DNA of 64,000 nucleotides from Methylotenera_A sp046594915 (GTDB lineage Bacteria; Pseudomonadota; Gammaproteobacteria; Burkholderiales; Methylophilaceae). Location: assembly GCA_046594915.1 (NCBI GenBank), contig JBKJRC010000009.1, positions 62,001-126,000 on the forward strand, given 5' to 3'. The position numbers were made by a program, and so were the translations under genes. The notes beneath the pieces were generated by a model that did not search any database, had not been told where the DNA came from, and saw only the letters and a program-made list of their open reading frames with translations. Positions within the stretch are counted from its first letter, which is position 1. Each line of letters opens with the position of its first letter. Shown here one piece after another: positions 26,082-33,832 of this stretch.

Positions 26082-26657
26082 ATGAATATGACACGTGAAG
26101 ATACCTATAAAATGACACGTGAAGATGTGCTACGCGAGTTGGAATTGTTACCAGTTTGGACATTGCGCGCGCCAATGCCAGCGCAGCCAATTACTGAATC
26201 CATACAGCCAGTTTCGGTTGCAATAGTCGAAATTGAACCAACCGAAAATGCATCCAATAAAATCGCGTTTGCTGATGCTGGCGTATTAATCGTCTCAGAT
26301 GATAAAAAATGGGCATTTGTATTGGCCGCTGAGTTAACTGGCCAAGCGCTTGATTTATTTAACAATATTTTGCGTGCGCTTGGTATTAATAAAACGCAAA
26401 CTAGTCAATCGCAGCAATTAAGCCAAGATATTGCAGATTTGGATGTTAGCATGGTTGTGGCGATGGGTGAAACGGTTGCGCAGCAACTGTTGGCTAGCAC
26501 ACAGTCTATTGAGTATTTTCGTGGCAAACTGCATGTAGTGAATAGCGCGCAAATGATCGTAACGTATCACCCCAATGCAATTTTGCAGCATTTGCCCAAC
26601 AAGGCGAAAACATGGGATGATTTTTGCATGGCTTTGGGCGTGATGAATGCGCGCTAG
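26082..26657 (+). CDS. HolD/uracil-glycosylase-like protein (possible DNA polymerase III psi subunit)
   Basis: The gene sits after tsaB-rimI, where many betaproteobacteria have a family-4 uracil-DNA glycosylase and where E. coli has holD beside rimI. The 191-residue protein keeps the C-terminal glycosylase-like pattern (MVVAMGETVAQQLL, YFRGKLHVV, IVTYHPNAILQHLPNKAKTWDDFCMAL) but lacks the catalytic GExPG motif and the four Fe-S cysteines. Its N-terminus (TREDVLRELELLPVWTLRAP) and middle (ALDLFNNILRALGIN) resemble E. coli HolD (RRDWQLQQLGITQWSLRRP; DVLRALTVSP). I infer a clamp-loader-associated psi-like role with the enzyme activity lost. The start is ambiguous: ATGs at 26082, 26088 and 26112 are in frame. 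Confidence 0.55.
   Translation: MNMTREDTYKMTREDVLRELELLPVWTLRAPMPAQPITESIQPVSVAIVEIEPTENASNKIAFADAGVLIVSDDKKWAFVLAAELTGQALDLFNNILRALGINKTQTSQSQQLSQDIADLDVSMVVAMGETVAQQLLASTQSIEYFRGKLHVVNSAQMIVTYHPNAILQHLPNKAKTWDDFCMALGVMNAR
26088..26126 (+). repeat. 15-bp direct repeat duplicating the start codon region
   Basis: ATGACACGTGAAGAT occurs at 26088-26102 and 26112-26126, a 24-bp period equal to eight codons. It gives two successive MTRED N-termini in the HolD/UDG-like gene, so one start is probably a recent tandem copy. Confidence 0.85.
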
Positions 26658-26756
26658 TTACTTGAAATAATTAGTTACTTAAAATAATTAGTCGGTTGAA
26701 ATAACAAGATTCAACCCAATTTAATAAAAAGTTTAATCATGATTGAGGAGTTAAAA

Positions 26757-27383
26757 ATGCGTACTTTTTGGCAGAAATTTTTACCGCTGGGATTGGTGTT
26801 AATCGCTGCGCTGAGTTTGTCTGGCTGCGGCTACAATGCTTTTCAAAGTTTGGATGAAGAGGCAAAAGCCAGTTGGTCTGAAGTGTTAAACCAATATCAA
26901 CGCCGCGCCGATTTAGTGCCTAATCTGGTGGAAACCGTAAAAGGCTACGCTGCGCACGAGCAAGAAGTGTTAACCGATGTGGCCAACGCGCGCTCAAAAG
27001 TGGGCAGCATGCAAATAACGCCAGAATTGCTGAACGACCCAGAAGCGTTTGCCAGATTTCAGGCCGCGCAAGGACAATTAACGGGTGCATTATCACGTTT
27101 AATGGCAGTCGCAGAAAACTATCCTAATTTAAAGGCCGATCAAGGTTTTAGAGATTTGCAGGCGCAATTGGAAGGCACCGAAAATCGCGTAACGGTTGCG
27201 CGTAATCGCTATATAACCACGATTAAAGAATATAACTTGGCGGTGCGTAGCTTTCCCAATAACTTAACCGCCATGATGTTTGGCTATAAAACTAAGCCAT
27301 CGTTTACCGTAGAAAATGAAAAAGCGATTGCTGTGACACCAAAGGTAGATTTCGGTAACGATAAGTCTGGGGATAAAAAATAG
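26757..27383 (+). CDS. lemA: LemA family lipoprotein
   Basis: Membrane-attached coiled-coil protein of unknown biochemical role. The ATG at 26757 follows GAGGAG and is preferred to the ATG six codons earlier. The 208-residue protein has a lipoprotein-like signal (LIAALSLSGC) and the LemA core: YNAFQSLDEEAKASWSEVLNQYQRRADLVPNLVETVKGYAAHEQEVL, then AENYPNLKADQGFRDLQAQLEGTENRVTVARNRYI. It is followed by two TPM-domain genes on the same strand, a common lemA-TPM arrangement. Confidence 0.93.
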   Translation: MRTFWQKFLPLGLVLIAALSLSGCGYNAFQSLDEEAKASWSEVLNQYQRRADLVPNLVETVKGYAAHEQEVLTDVANARSKVGSMQITPELLNDPEAFARFQAAQGQLTGALSRLMAVAENYPNLKADQGFRDLQAQLEGTENRVTVARNRYITTIKEYNLAVRSFPNNLTAMMFGYKTKPSFTVENEKAIAVTPKVDFGNDKSGDKK

Positions 27384-27451
27384 CTTAAGTTAACACTTAA
27401 ATTGACTCAATTTTTATCTTAATTTAAGCTTAACTAAAGTTTCAACCAAAA

Positions 27452-28306
27452 GTGTTTTTTAGACTTAAAACCAGTTTGTATGCGCTATGCGTGATGTTTT
27501 CATTAGCATCCGGCATAGCGCATGCAGCATTTATTGCCATCCCCGAATTAAAATCGCGCGTCACCGATTTAACCCAAACTTTATCTACAGAACAAAAAAA
27601 CCAATTAGAAGCAAAGTTAACGGCTTTTGAACAACAAAAAGGCAGCCAAATTGCGGTATTAATCGTACCGAGCACGCAGCCAGAAGATATTGCGCAATAT
27701 GCCATTCGCGTAGTAGAAAAATGGAAAGTTGGGCGCGAAAAAGTGGATGATGGTTTTTTGGTGTTAGTAGCGAAAAATGACCGAAAAATACGCATTGAAG
27801 TGGGTTATGGCTTAGAAGGCGCGATTCCCGATTTAACCGCCAAGCGCGTGATTAACGAAATTATTTCGCCACAATTTAAGCAAGGCAATTTTTATGGCGG
27901 TTTAGATGCCGGCATCGATAAGCTGATTGGCTTGGTTAATGGTGAGCCACTGTCAGCGCCAGCTAAAACGGCAAATAGCAGCGGTAATCTGGAAAATCTA
28001 CTGCCTATTTTACTGTTTGGCGGCTTAATTTCAGGCTTATTTTTGCGCAGTATATTGGGCACATTTTTTGGTAGCGCGGTCAACGGCAGCTTAATTGGCG
28101 GTGCAGTCTGGTTGTTGGGCATTGCCTTGGGAGGTGCGGTTATTTTTGCCATTATTGCCTTCTTTTTTACCATGATGATGGGCGGGCGCGGCATTGGTGG
28201 AATTGGTGGTATGCCGATGGGCGGCGGCGGTTTTGGTGGCGGTACCAGCAATTGGGGTGGCGGTGGCGGCGGTTTTGGCGGCGGCGGCGCTTCTGGTGAT
28301 TGGTAA
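27452..28306 (+). CDS. TPM domain protein (YgcG family), membrane-anchored
   Basis: GTG start. The 284-residue protein has a signal peptide (about 1-25), a TPM domain (about 30-165: ELKSRVTDLTQTLSTEQKNQLEAKLTAFEQ ... KWKVGREKVDDGFLVLVAKNDRKIRIEVGYGLEGAIPD), two membrane-spanning segments (about 178-250) and a Gly-rich tail ending ASGDW. This domain layout is standard for the YgcG group, where the TPM domain faces the periplasm. Function is unresolved. It lies between lemA and a second TPM gene. Confidence 0.9.
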   Translation: MFFRLKTSLYALCVMFSLASGIAHAAFIAIPELKSRVTDLTQTLSTEQKNQLEAKLTAFEQQKGSQIAVLIVPSTQPEDIAQYAIRVVEKWKVGREKVDDGFLVLVAKNDRKIRIEVGYGLEGAIPDLTAKRVINEIISPQFKQGNFYGGLDAGIDKLIGLVNGEPLSAPAKTANSSGNLENLLPILLFGGLISGLFLRSILGTFFGSAVNGSLIGGAVWLLGIALGGAVIFAIIAFFFTMMMGGRGIGGIGGMPMGGGGFGGGTSNWGGGGGGFGGGGASGDW

Positions 28307-28333
28307 ACAAATACTAACTAGTAAAAAATCAAG

Positions 28334-28855
28334 ATGAAACGTCGGCATCCATTTATACGATTTTTAAAACACGTAGTCAGTGCGGCTTTGCCCGCCAGCT
28401 GGCAAGTGCGCAAACATTTTTCAGTTGAGGCATTAAAGCGCATTGAGAAAGCGATTAGGATAAGCGAACAAACGCATACAGGCGAAATTCGTTTTGTAGT
28501 CGAAGCTGGTTTGCATCCAATGGAAATACTGTGCAAAAAAACGCCAAAAAAACGCGCGTTAGAATTGTTTGGTCGTTTTAATATTTGGGATACCGAGCAA
28601 AATAATGGCATATTGATTTACTTATTGCTGGCCGACCGCGATGTGGAAATTGTAGCCGATCGCGGCATTCATCAACATATTGGTCATGATGGCTGGGAGC
28701 AGATTTGCCATGCCATGGAGCTGCAGTTCAGGCAGGGCGATTTTGAAGCAGGCGTTTTGCAGGGCTTGGCCGACATTAGCAATCTACTGCAAAAACATTA
28801 TCCTGTCGGTGGCGAAAACAGCAATGAATTACCCAATGCGCCTATTATTCTGTAA
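28334..28855 (+). CDS. Second TPM domain protein, without membrane tail
   Basis: A 173-residue soluble TPM protein with no signal peptide. It has a basic N-terminus, SVEALKRIEKAIRISEQTHTGEIRFVVEAGL, then NGILIYLLLADRDVEIVADRGIHQHIGHDGWEQIC, which is the TPM core. It lies 27 bp after the YgcG-like gene. Its last codons overlap the start of the next gene, so the lemA-TPM-TPM-secreted protein set is probably one operon. Paired long and short TPM proteins next to lemA are a known arrangement. Confidence 0.85.
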   Translation: MKRRHPFIRFLKHVVSAALPASWQVRKHFSVEALKRIEKAIRISEQTHTGEIRFVVEAGLHPMEILCKKTPKKRALELFGRFNIWDTEQNNGILIYLLLADRDVEIVADRGIHQHIGHDGWEQICHAMELQFRQGDFEAGVLQGLADISNLLQKHYPVGGENSNELPNAPIIL

Positions 28856-29501
28856 ATTTTTAATCGGCTTTTTTGTGCTGTTTACAGCGTTAAGTGCGCA
28901 AGCTGATTTGTCTGCTATGTCGCGTATTTTTCGCCAGACACCTAGCCTTAACAATTTTGAGGTGTGTTATGGCGGCGGCTGCGCAGAAGTGAAGCACGTG
29001 GCATTAAGCACTGAAGAATGGCAAAAAGTGACGGCTATTTTTAGTCATTTGGATAATACATCTGTTAACGCTGAACAAGAACGCACACAAATTGCCAATG
29101 GAATTGCCCTACTAGAAACCATTGTCGGCGCAAAAATCGGCACAGCAAACGATTTGGCAGGTACGTTTTTTGAAGGCCATTTGGCCGGCCAGCTAGATTG
29201 CAATGATGAGGCCATTAATACCACCACTTATATGCGTTTAATGCAGCAAAATGGTTTGATTCAACGGCATGAAATTGAAGATACGCGCACGCGAAATTTC
29301 TTTTTTACCGGCTGGCCACATTCCACCGCGGTGATTCGCGATAGCAAAACCAGCGAACGTTTTGCGGTAGATAGCTGGTTTTATGATAATGGCGTGGCGC
29401 CAGTAATTGTGTCGTTTAAGCTATGGAAAGCAGGCTTTCGGCCCGCAGATTCGCCAGTCGACAATCGCAAATCTGCCAAAGCAAAATCCTCTGTGGATTA
29501 A
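28824..29501 (+). CDS. Secreted protein of unknown function with a possible Cys-His-Asp triad
   Basis: The start lies inside the end of the TPM gene: ATG at 28824 or 28836. The first residues (MRLLFCKFLIGFFVLFTALSAQA) are a signal peptide, giving a periplasmic protein of about 200 residues. I do not recognise the family for certain. A Cys in GQLDCNDEAINTTTYMRLM heads a helix, a His occurs in FTGWPHSTAVIRD and an Asp in RFAVDSWFYDNG. This order and spacing is that of transglutaminase/papain-like cysteine hydrolases. Another cysteine pair (EVCYGGGCAEV) may form a disulphide. Translational coupling to the lemA-TPM cluster suggests a shared envelope role. Confidence 0.6.
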   Translation: MNYPMRLLFCKFLIGFFVLFTALSAQADLSAMSRIFRQTPSLNNFEVCYGGGCAEVKHVALSTEEWQKVTAIFSHLDNTSVNAEQERTQIANGIALLETIVGAKIGTANDLAGTFFEGHLAGQLDCNDEAINTTTYMRLMQQNGLIQRHEIEDTRTRNFFFTGWPHSTAVIRDSKTSERFAVDSWFYDNGVAPVIVSFKLWKAGFRPADSPVDNRKSAKAKSSVD

Positions 29502-29581
29502 TCGCCTCAAATTAACGTCGTTGCTGACTTAATACGTTTTTACCGTTAAAATTCGGTTTCAATTTTATTCAGTTAAACACC

Positions 29582-31333
29582 ATGCGCGCATCCCAGTTTT
29601 TTTTCAATACTCAAAAAGAAGCGCCAGCCGATGCTGAGCTGATTTCACACAAACTAATGGTGCGCGCAGGCTTAATTAAAAAGCTGGGTAGCGGCTTGTA
29701 TAGCTGGATGCCGCTGGGTTTACGGGTGTTACGCAAGGTGGAAAATATCGTGCGCGATGAGATGAACAAAGCGGGCGCACTAGAATTATTAATGCCTGCC
29801 GTGCAGCCAAAAGAGTTGTGGGATGAAACAGGCCGGTGGGCAGTGTTTGGTCCGCAGATGCTTAAAATCAAAGATAGGCATGAGCGCGATTTTTGTTTTG
29901 GTCCCACCCACGAAGAAGTGATTACCGATATTGCGCGGCGCGAAATCAATAGTTACAAGCAATTGCCGCTTAATTTTTATCAGATTCAAACTAAATTTCG
30001 GGATGAAATTCGTCCACGTTTTGGCGTGATGCGCGCACGCGAATTTATGATGAAAGATGCGTATTCATTTCATGCCAACTTTGAATCGTTAAGCAAAACC
30101 TACGCAGAAATGCACCAAGCCTACAGTCAAATTTTTACGCGATTAGGCTTAAAGTTTCGCGCGGTGAAGGCCGATTCTGGGGCCATTGGCGGCGATGGTT
30201 CGCAAGAGTTTCATGTGCTGGCCGATAGCGGTGAAGATGCGCTGGCGTATTGCGAAAATTCGGACTACGCCGCCAATGTAGAGTTAGCGGAAGCCTTGCC
30301 AGAAACCAATGTTAGGGCTGCTGCCAGCCAAGCATTAACAGAAGTAGAAACGCCAAAACAAACTACTTGTGAAGATGTGGCTAAATTATTGGGAATTTCA
30401 GTCAAAAATACGGTTAAGTCGATTGCTTTAATGGTGAAAACCGATGCAAAAAATGACACAGAAACAGAACAATTTTACCTGGCTTTATTGCGTGGTGACC
30501 ATAGTTTGAATGAAGTAAAAACGGGTAAAGCATTAAGTAAATTAACAAAAAACGGTGAATTTAGATTCGCGACAGAAGAAGAAATTCGCGCCAATTTAAA
30601 TTGCCCGCCGGGTTTTATTGGCCCTGTAAATCTGGCTAAAAATATCACGGTGATTGCCGATAAAACTGCCGCCAATATGCACGATTTTGTCTGTGGTGCC
30701 AACAAACCAAAATACCATTTAAGTGGCGTCAATTTTGGTCGCGATTTGCCAGAGCCAGTTTTGATTGCGGATATTCGTAACGTAATAGAAGGCGACGCAA
30801 GCCCTGACGGCAAAGGCAATTTAAGCTTGTGCCGCGGTATTGAGGTCGGCCATATTTTTCAGTTGCGCACTAAGTACGCCCAAGCCATGAATGCAACGTA
30901 TCTGGATGAAAACGGTCAGTCTCAAGTGATGGAAATGGGTTGTTATGGCATTGGCGTTTCTCGCATTGTGGGTGCGGCGATTGAACAGGGCTATGACGAA
31001 AAAGGCATTATTTTCCCGTTAAGTATGGCGCCGTTTGCGCTGGTGATTTGCCCGATTGGTATGGATAAAAGTGAGTTGGTGAAAAATACCGCCAATCAAA
31101 TTTATGCAGATTGCCTAAAAGCTGGGATTGATGTGCTATTGGATGACCGCGGTGAGCGGCCAGGCGTGATGTTTGCAGAAAGTGACTTGATGGGTATTCC
31201 ACACCGCATAGTGATTGGCGAGCGTGGCTTGGCGGAGGGAAAAGTGGAATATAAATCGCGTAGCCAGGCAGAAACACAAAATATTGCATTAGAAAATTTG
31301 ATTAAATATTTAAGTGGTTTATTGGATAACTAA
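29582..31333 (+). CDS. proS: Prolyl-tRNA synthetase, bacterial type
   Basis: Charges tRNA-Pro. The 583-residue protein has the class II motifs (motif 1 around GLYSWMPLGLRVLRKVENIVRDEM; motif 2 FRDEIRPRFGVMRAREFMMKDAYSFH; motif 3 GCYGIGVSRIVGAAIEQ), an INS editing domain between motifs 2 and 3 (about 220-400) that removes mischarged alanine, and an anticodon-binding C-terminal domain (FALVICPIGMDKSE ... VLLDDRGERPGVMFAESDLMGIPHRIVIG). Length matches E. coli ProS (572). Confidence 0.97.
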   Translation: MRASQFFFNTQKEAPADAELISHKLMVRAGLIKKLGSGLYSWMPLGLRVLRKVENIVRDEMNKAGALELLMPAVQPKELWDETGRWAVFGPQMLKIKDRHERDFCFGPTHEEVITDIARREINSYKQLPLNFYQIQTKFRDEIRPRFGVMRAREFMMKDAYSFHANFESLSKTYAEMHQAYSQIFTRLGLKFRAVKADSGAIGGDGSQEFHVLADSGEDALAYCENSDYAANVELAEALPETNVRAAASQALTEVETPKQTTCEDVAKLLGISVKNTVKSIALMVKTDAKNDTETEQFYLALLRGDHSLNEVKTGKALSKLTKNGEFRFATEEEIRANLNCPPGFIGPVNLAKNITVIADKTAANMHDFVCGANKPKYHLSGVNFGRDLPEPVLIADIRNVIEGDASPDGKGNLSLCRGIEVGHIFQLRTKYAQAMNATYLDENGQSQVMEMGCYGIGVSRIVGAAIEQGYDEKGIIFPLSMAPFALVICPIGMDKSELVKNTANQIYADCLKAGIDVLLDDRGERPGVMFAESDLMGIPHRIVIGERGLAEGKVEYKSRSQAETQNIALENLIKYLSGLLDN

Positions 31334-31339
31334 CTAAAT

Positions 31340-31966
31340 ATGCTGAAGAAACACGTTTTGTTTAATTGGCTAAGTATATGTTTAATATGCGCTTGTTTAC
31401 TAAGTGTGGCGACAGTTAGTGTTGCTGGCAATCAGCGCGAAGAGCCGCTATCAAATAGTGTAAAAGCCTTAATGCAAAAATCGATTAGCGATTTAGGCTC
31501 GCCCAAACTAATATTTGCCAGCGAAGCAGAAGGGCAGGCTTGGTTGGCGGAAATGTCGAAACGCCTGCAAAAACGCATGCCCGATCAACAATATAGAGAA
31601 GATTTTTTAAGATCAGTACATTACGAGGCGACGCGCGCAGGGTTAGATCCTCAATTGGTTTTAGGCCTGATTCAAGTGGAAAGCGGATTTAAAAAATACG
31701 CTTTTTCTATCGTGGGTGCGCGTGGTTATATGCAGGTGATGCCGTTTTGGGTAAAAACCATTGGTAATCCTGAGCATAATTTGTTTCATCTACGACTTAA
31801 TTTGCGTTACGGCTGTACTATTTTGCGCCATTATTTGGATATTGAGCGTGGCGATTTATACCGCGCGCTTGGTCGATATAATGGCAGCTTGGGTAAGCCG
31901 CAATACCCGAATTTAGTGGTTGGTGCGTGGAAAAAGAACTGGCAATATCCCGCTTCTTCGTTATAA
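31340..31966 (+). CDS. Lytic transglycosylase (SLT domain)
   Basis: Secreted murein transglycosylase of 208 residues. A signal peptide (about 1-30) is followed by a linker and an SLT domain (about 85-200): AGLDPQLVLGLIQVESGFKKYAFSIVGARGYMQVMPFW contains the catalytic Glu in VES, and RLNLRYGCTILRHYLDIERGDLYRALGRYNGSLG is typical of the Slt70/EmtA-type fold. It begins 6 bp after proS, a pairing common in betaproteobacteria. Confidence 0.9.
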   Translation: MLKKHVLFNWLSICLICACLLSVATVSVAGNQREEPLSNSVKALMQKSISDLGSPKLIFASEAEGQAWLAEMSKRLQKRMPDQQYREDFLRSVHYEATRAGLDPQLVLGLIQVESGFKKYAFSIVGARGYMQVMPFWVKTIGNPEHNLFHLRLNLRYGCTILRHYLDIERGDLYRALGRYNGSLGKPQYPNLVVGAWKKNWQYPASSL

Positions 31967-32228
31967 AACAAAGCGCTAAATGTGCAATTGAATTGTGTAT
32001 AAACCGCAATAAAAGTCACATAAAACTCTATTCAACTTTATTTTTTGCGCGCGGCAAGCTATAAAAAACTTGTCAACATGATAAAAATAAGTCTAGACTA
32101 CGCTTAGTCCATTTGGCTAAGACGGTAAAGCAAGATGTTAATCGGGCTTAACCACTTAAAAAATTGGCTGTAATACTCACAAAACATCATTTTTATAAAG
32201 AGTTTTACCTTAACTTAGGGAGAAGAGT

Positions 32229-32732
32229 ATGTCGAAGTTAACAGCGTTGGCGTTAAGCATTGCAATTTTAGGTGGCGTTTGGGCTTTTTTAGCACTTAAT
32301 CCGTTGGCAGGCATTACATTAGTATGGGTTGGTTTTATTGCGTGGGGTTGCTATTTTCATTCGGGTGCAGATTCTGCAGCATTGCAAAAAACCATTGCAG
32401 GGATGAGTTACGGCGCGGTAATCGCCGGAATCGCCTTGTACCTGGTTAGCTCTGGCATGCTGGGCGCTTTGGGTGTGTTGGCTGCGCCAGTAATTATTGC
32501 AGTGACCGTGTTTTTCTTAGTGATTGTAGCTGGATGTAATCTGCTTTCTGTGGTGCCAGCCAACGTGTACGGCTACGCTGCAACAGCGGGTTTAGCATTA
32601 ACAGCAAACACAGCGGGTAATGCAGTCATGATGAATTTAACTAATCCTGTATTACTGGTGATTATTTCTGTTGTATTGGGTGCTTTATTCGGCATGGCTT
32701 CTGGCAAATTAGCTGGCGCGATAAGTAAATAA
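32229..32732 (+). CDS. DUF1097 integral membrane protein (YcdZ-like)
   Basis: This 167-residue protein has about five to six hydrophobic helices. The N-terminal LALSIAILGGVWAFLAL and VWVGFIAWGCYFHSG segments match DUF1097, a membrane family related to E. coli YcdZ. No function is established. It has its own GGGAGAAGAG ribosome site. The 262-bp gap before it is AT-rich with only short hairpins (GACTA-CGCT-TAGTC at about 32096) and no feature I could name. A terminator follows. Confidence 0.8.
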   Translation: MSKLTALALSIAILGGVWAFLALNPLAGITLVWVGFIAWGCYFHSGADSAALQKTIAGMSYGAVIAGIALYLVSSGMLGALGVLAAPVIIAVTVFFLVIVAGCNLLSVVPANVYGYAATAGLALTANTAGNAVMMNLTNPVLLVIISVVLGALFGMASGKLAGAISK

Positions 32733-32775
32733 ATTAATCAATACAATTAAAACTTTTTAAATAATCGTTATTAAA

Positions 32776-32806
32776 AAACCGCATCTTAAGGTGCGGTTTT
32801 TCTTTT
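32776..32806. terminator. Terminator between DUF1097 gene and secreted unknown
   Basis: The stem AAAACCGCA(T)C with G(G)TGCGGTTTT is flanked by A and T runs and can act for both convergent genes. Confidence 0.85.
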
Positions 32807-32816
32807 TTAAAGCGCT

Positions 32817-33698
32817 TTACTTAACCACTTTAAAACCGTAATAAGTGCCAAATTCACCTTCTGTTTCATGGTACACAAATAACATATCGTTTGCATAACC
32901 CAAGCCGTTAAAATGATTTTGCGAGCGCAACTTCATGTCTTTTGGCAGATCACTTTTTGCGATAAATTTACCTGTTAAGTCAAATACCAATGCAGCTTTG
33001 TGGTCTACATCTAGCAATACTAACTCTTCCCCTTTAACGCCAGTATAAGCCACATAATGATCGCTGATATCATCATGCAACACTGCTGCTTTGGTAAAAT
33101 CTAGCGCAATTTCGCCTATTTTTTCGCGTTTTTTCGGGTCGACAATAAACACTTTGTTGCCGCGTTCTTGTTTAGCGAAATAGCGATTATTTTCCGCATC
33201 GTAGCTTGGTATGGTGGCGGAATCACCAAATGCTGGATTGAATTGTGCAATTTCGTCCGAAGTATCTTTTACTTCACCAGTTTCTGCTACATCAATAGCA
33301 TAAATGCCAGTGTTGGGTGAAAAGCCAACATCACTGGAAACATTATAAGTAACAGTTTCTAATTTGGCAGAGTTTGGATTGTAGTAAATGGAGCGATTAT
33401 CGTAACCAGGTTTGGCAGAATTCACGTATTTACCGGTGTCATCGTAAGCATGAATCTGCGATTTTGATACGGCTGCTTCATATTCGCTTGCCAAGGGTGC
33501 TAAACCGCCATCGGCGATGTAATAGTGTTTTAAGCCGGGAATATAAGCCACGGTCATTGGGCGCGAGCTGGGTTTTTTAACTAAGGGGATTTTAATGCCA
33601 ATGCTTGCGATTGGTAATACCTCGGCCATTAATATGCTAGAAGCGGTAAGCCCTGACAAAAACAGGCTACTCATAAATAAAGGTTTTATTAAATGCAT
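32817..33698 (-). CDS. Secreted beta-propeller-like protein of unknown function
   Basis: A 293-residue exported protein: signal peptide about 1-25 (MHLIKPLFMSSLFLSGLTASSILMA), then repeated short beta-rich segments of the type HYYIADGGLAP, KSQIHAYDDTGKYV, GIYAIDVAETGEV, NKVFIVDPKKREKIGEIAL, ALVFDLTGKFIAKSDLP and DMLFVYHETEGEFG. This resembles the blades of a quinoprotein/NHL-like propeller, but no family is recognised and no catalytic residues stand out. It is monocistronic. Confidence 0.6.
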   Translation of the reverse strand: MHLIKPLFMSSLFLSGLTASSILMAEVLPIASIGIKIPLVKKPSSRPMTVAYIPGLKHYYIADGGLAPLASEYEAAVSKSQIHAYDDTGKYVNSAKPGYDNRSIYYNPNSAKLETVTYNVSSDVGFSPNTGIYAIDVAETGEVKDTSDEIAQFNPAFGDSATIPSYDAENNRYFAKQERGNKVFIVDPKKREKIGEIALDFTKAAVLHDDISDHYVAYTGVKGEELVLLDVDHKAALVFDLTGKFIAKSDLPKDMKLRSQNHFNGLGYANDMLFVYHETEGEFGTYYGFKVVK

Positions 33699-33832
33699 AT
33701 TGAGATAACTTTCTTGTTTAAAACGAACGAATCATGAGTAAGGGATGAACGGGTTTTGTGGGTAACGTTTGATTAGTGTATCTGTTGACGATTCTAGTTC
33801 AAACTGATGAATGTGGTCTGATAAATAGAGCA

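Noticed and set aside
28680..28823. Longer N-terminus for the secreted protein at 28824
   Set aside because: The extra codons overlap the TPM gene in another frame and lack a signal peptide; the signal peptide begins only at 28824 or 28836.
31967..32228. Possible riboswitch upstream of the DUF1097 gene
   Set aside because: Only short weak hairpins are seen and no known aptamer signature (c-di-GMP, TPP, cobalamin or similar) could be matched.
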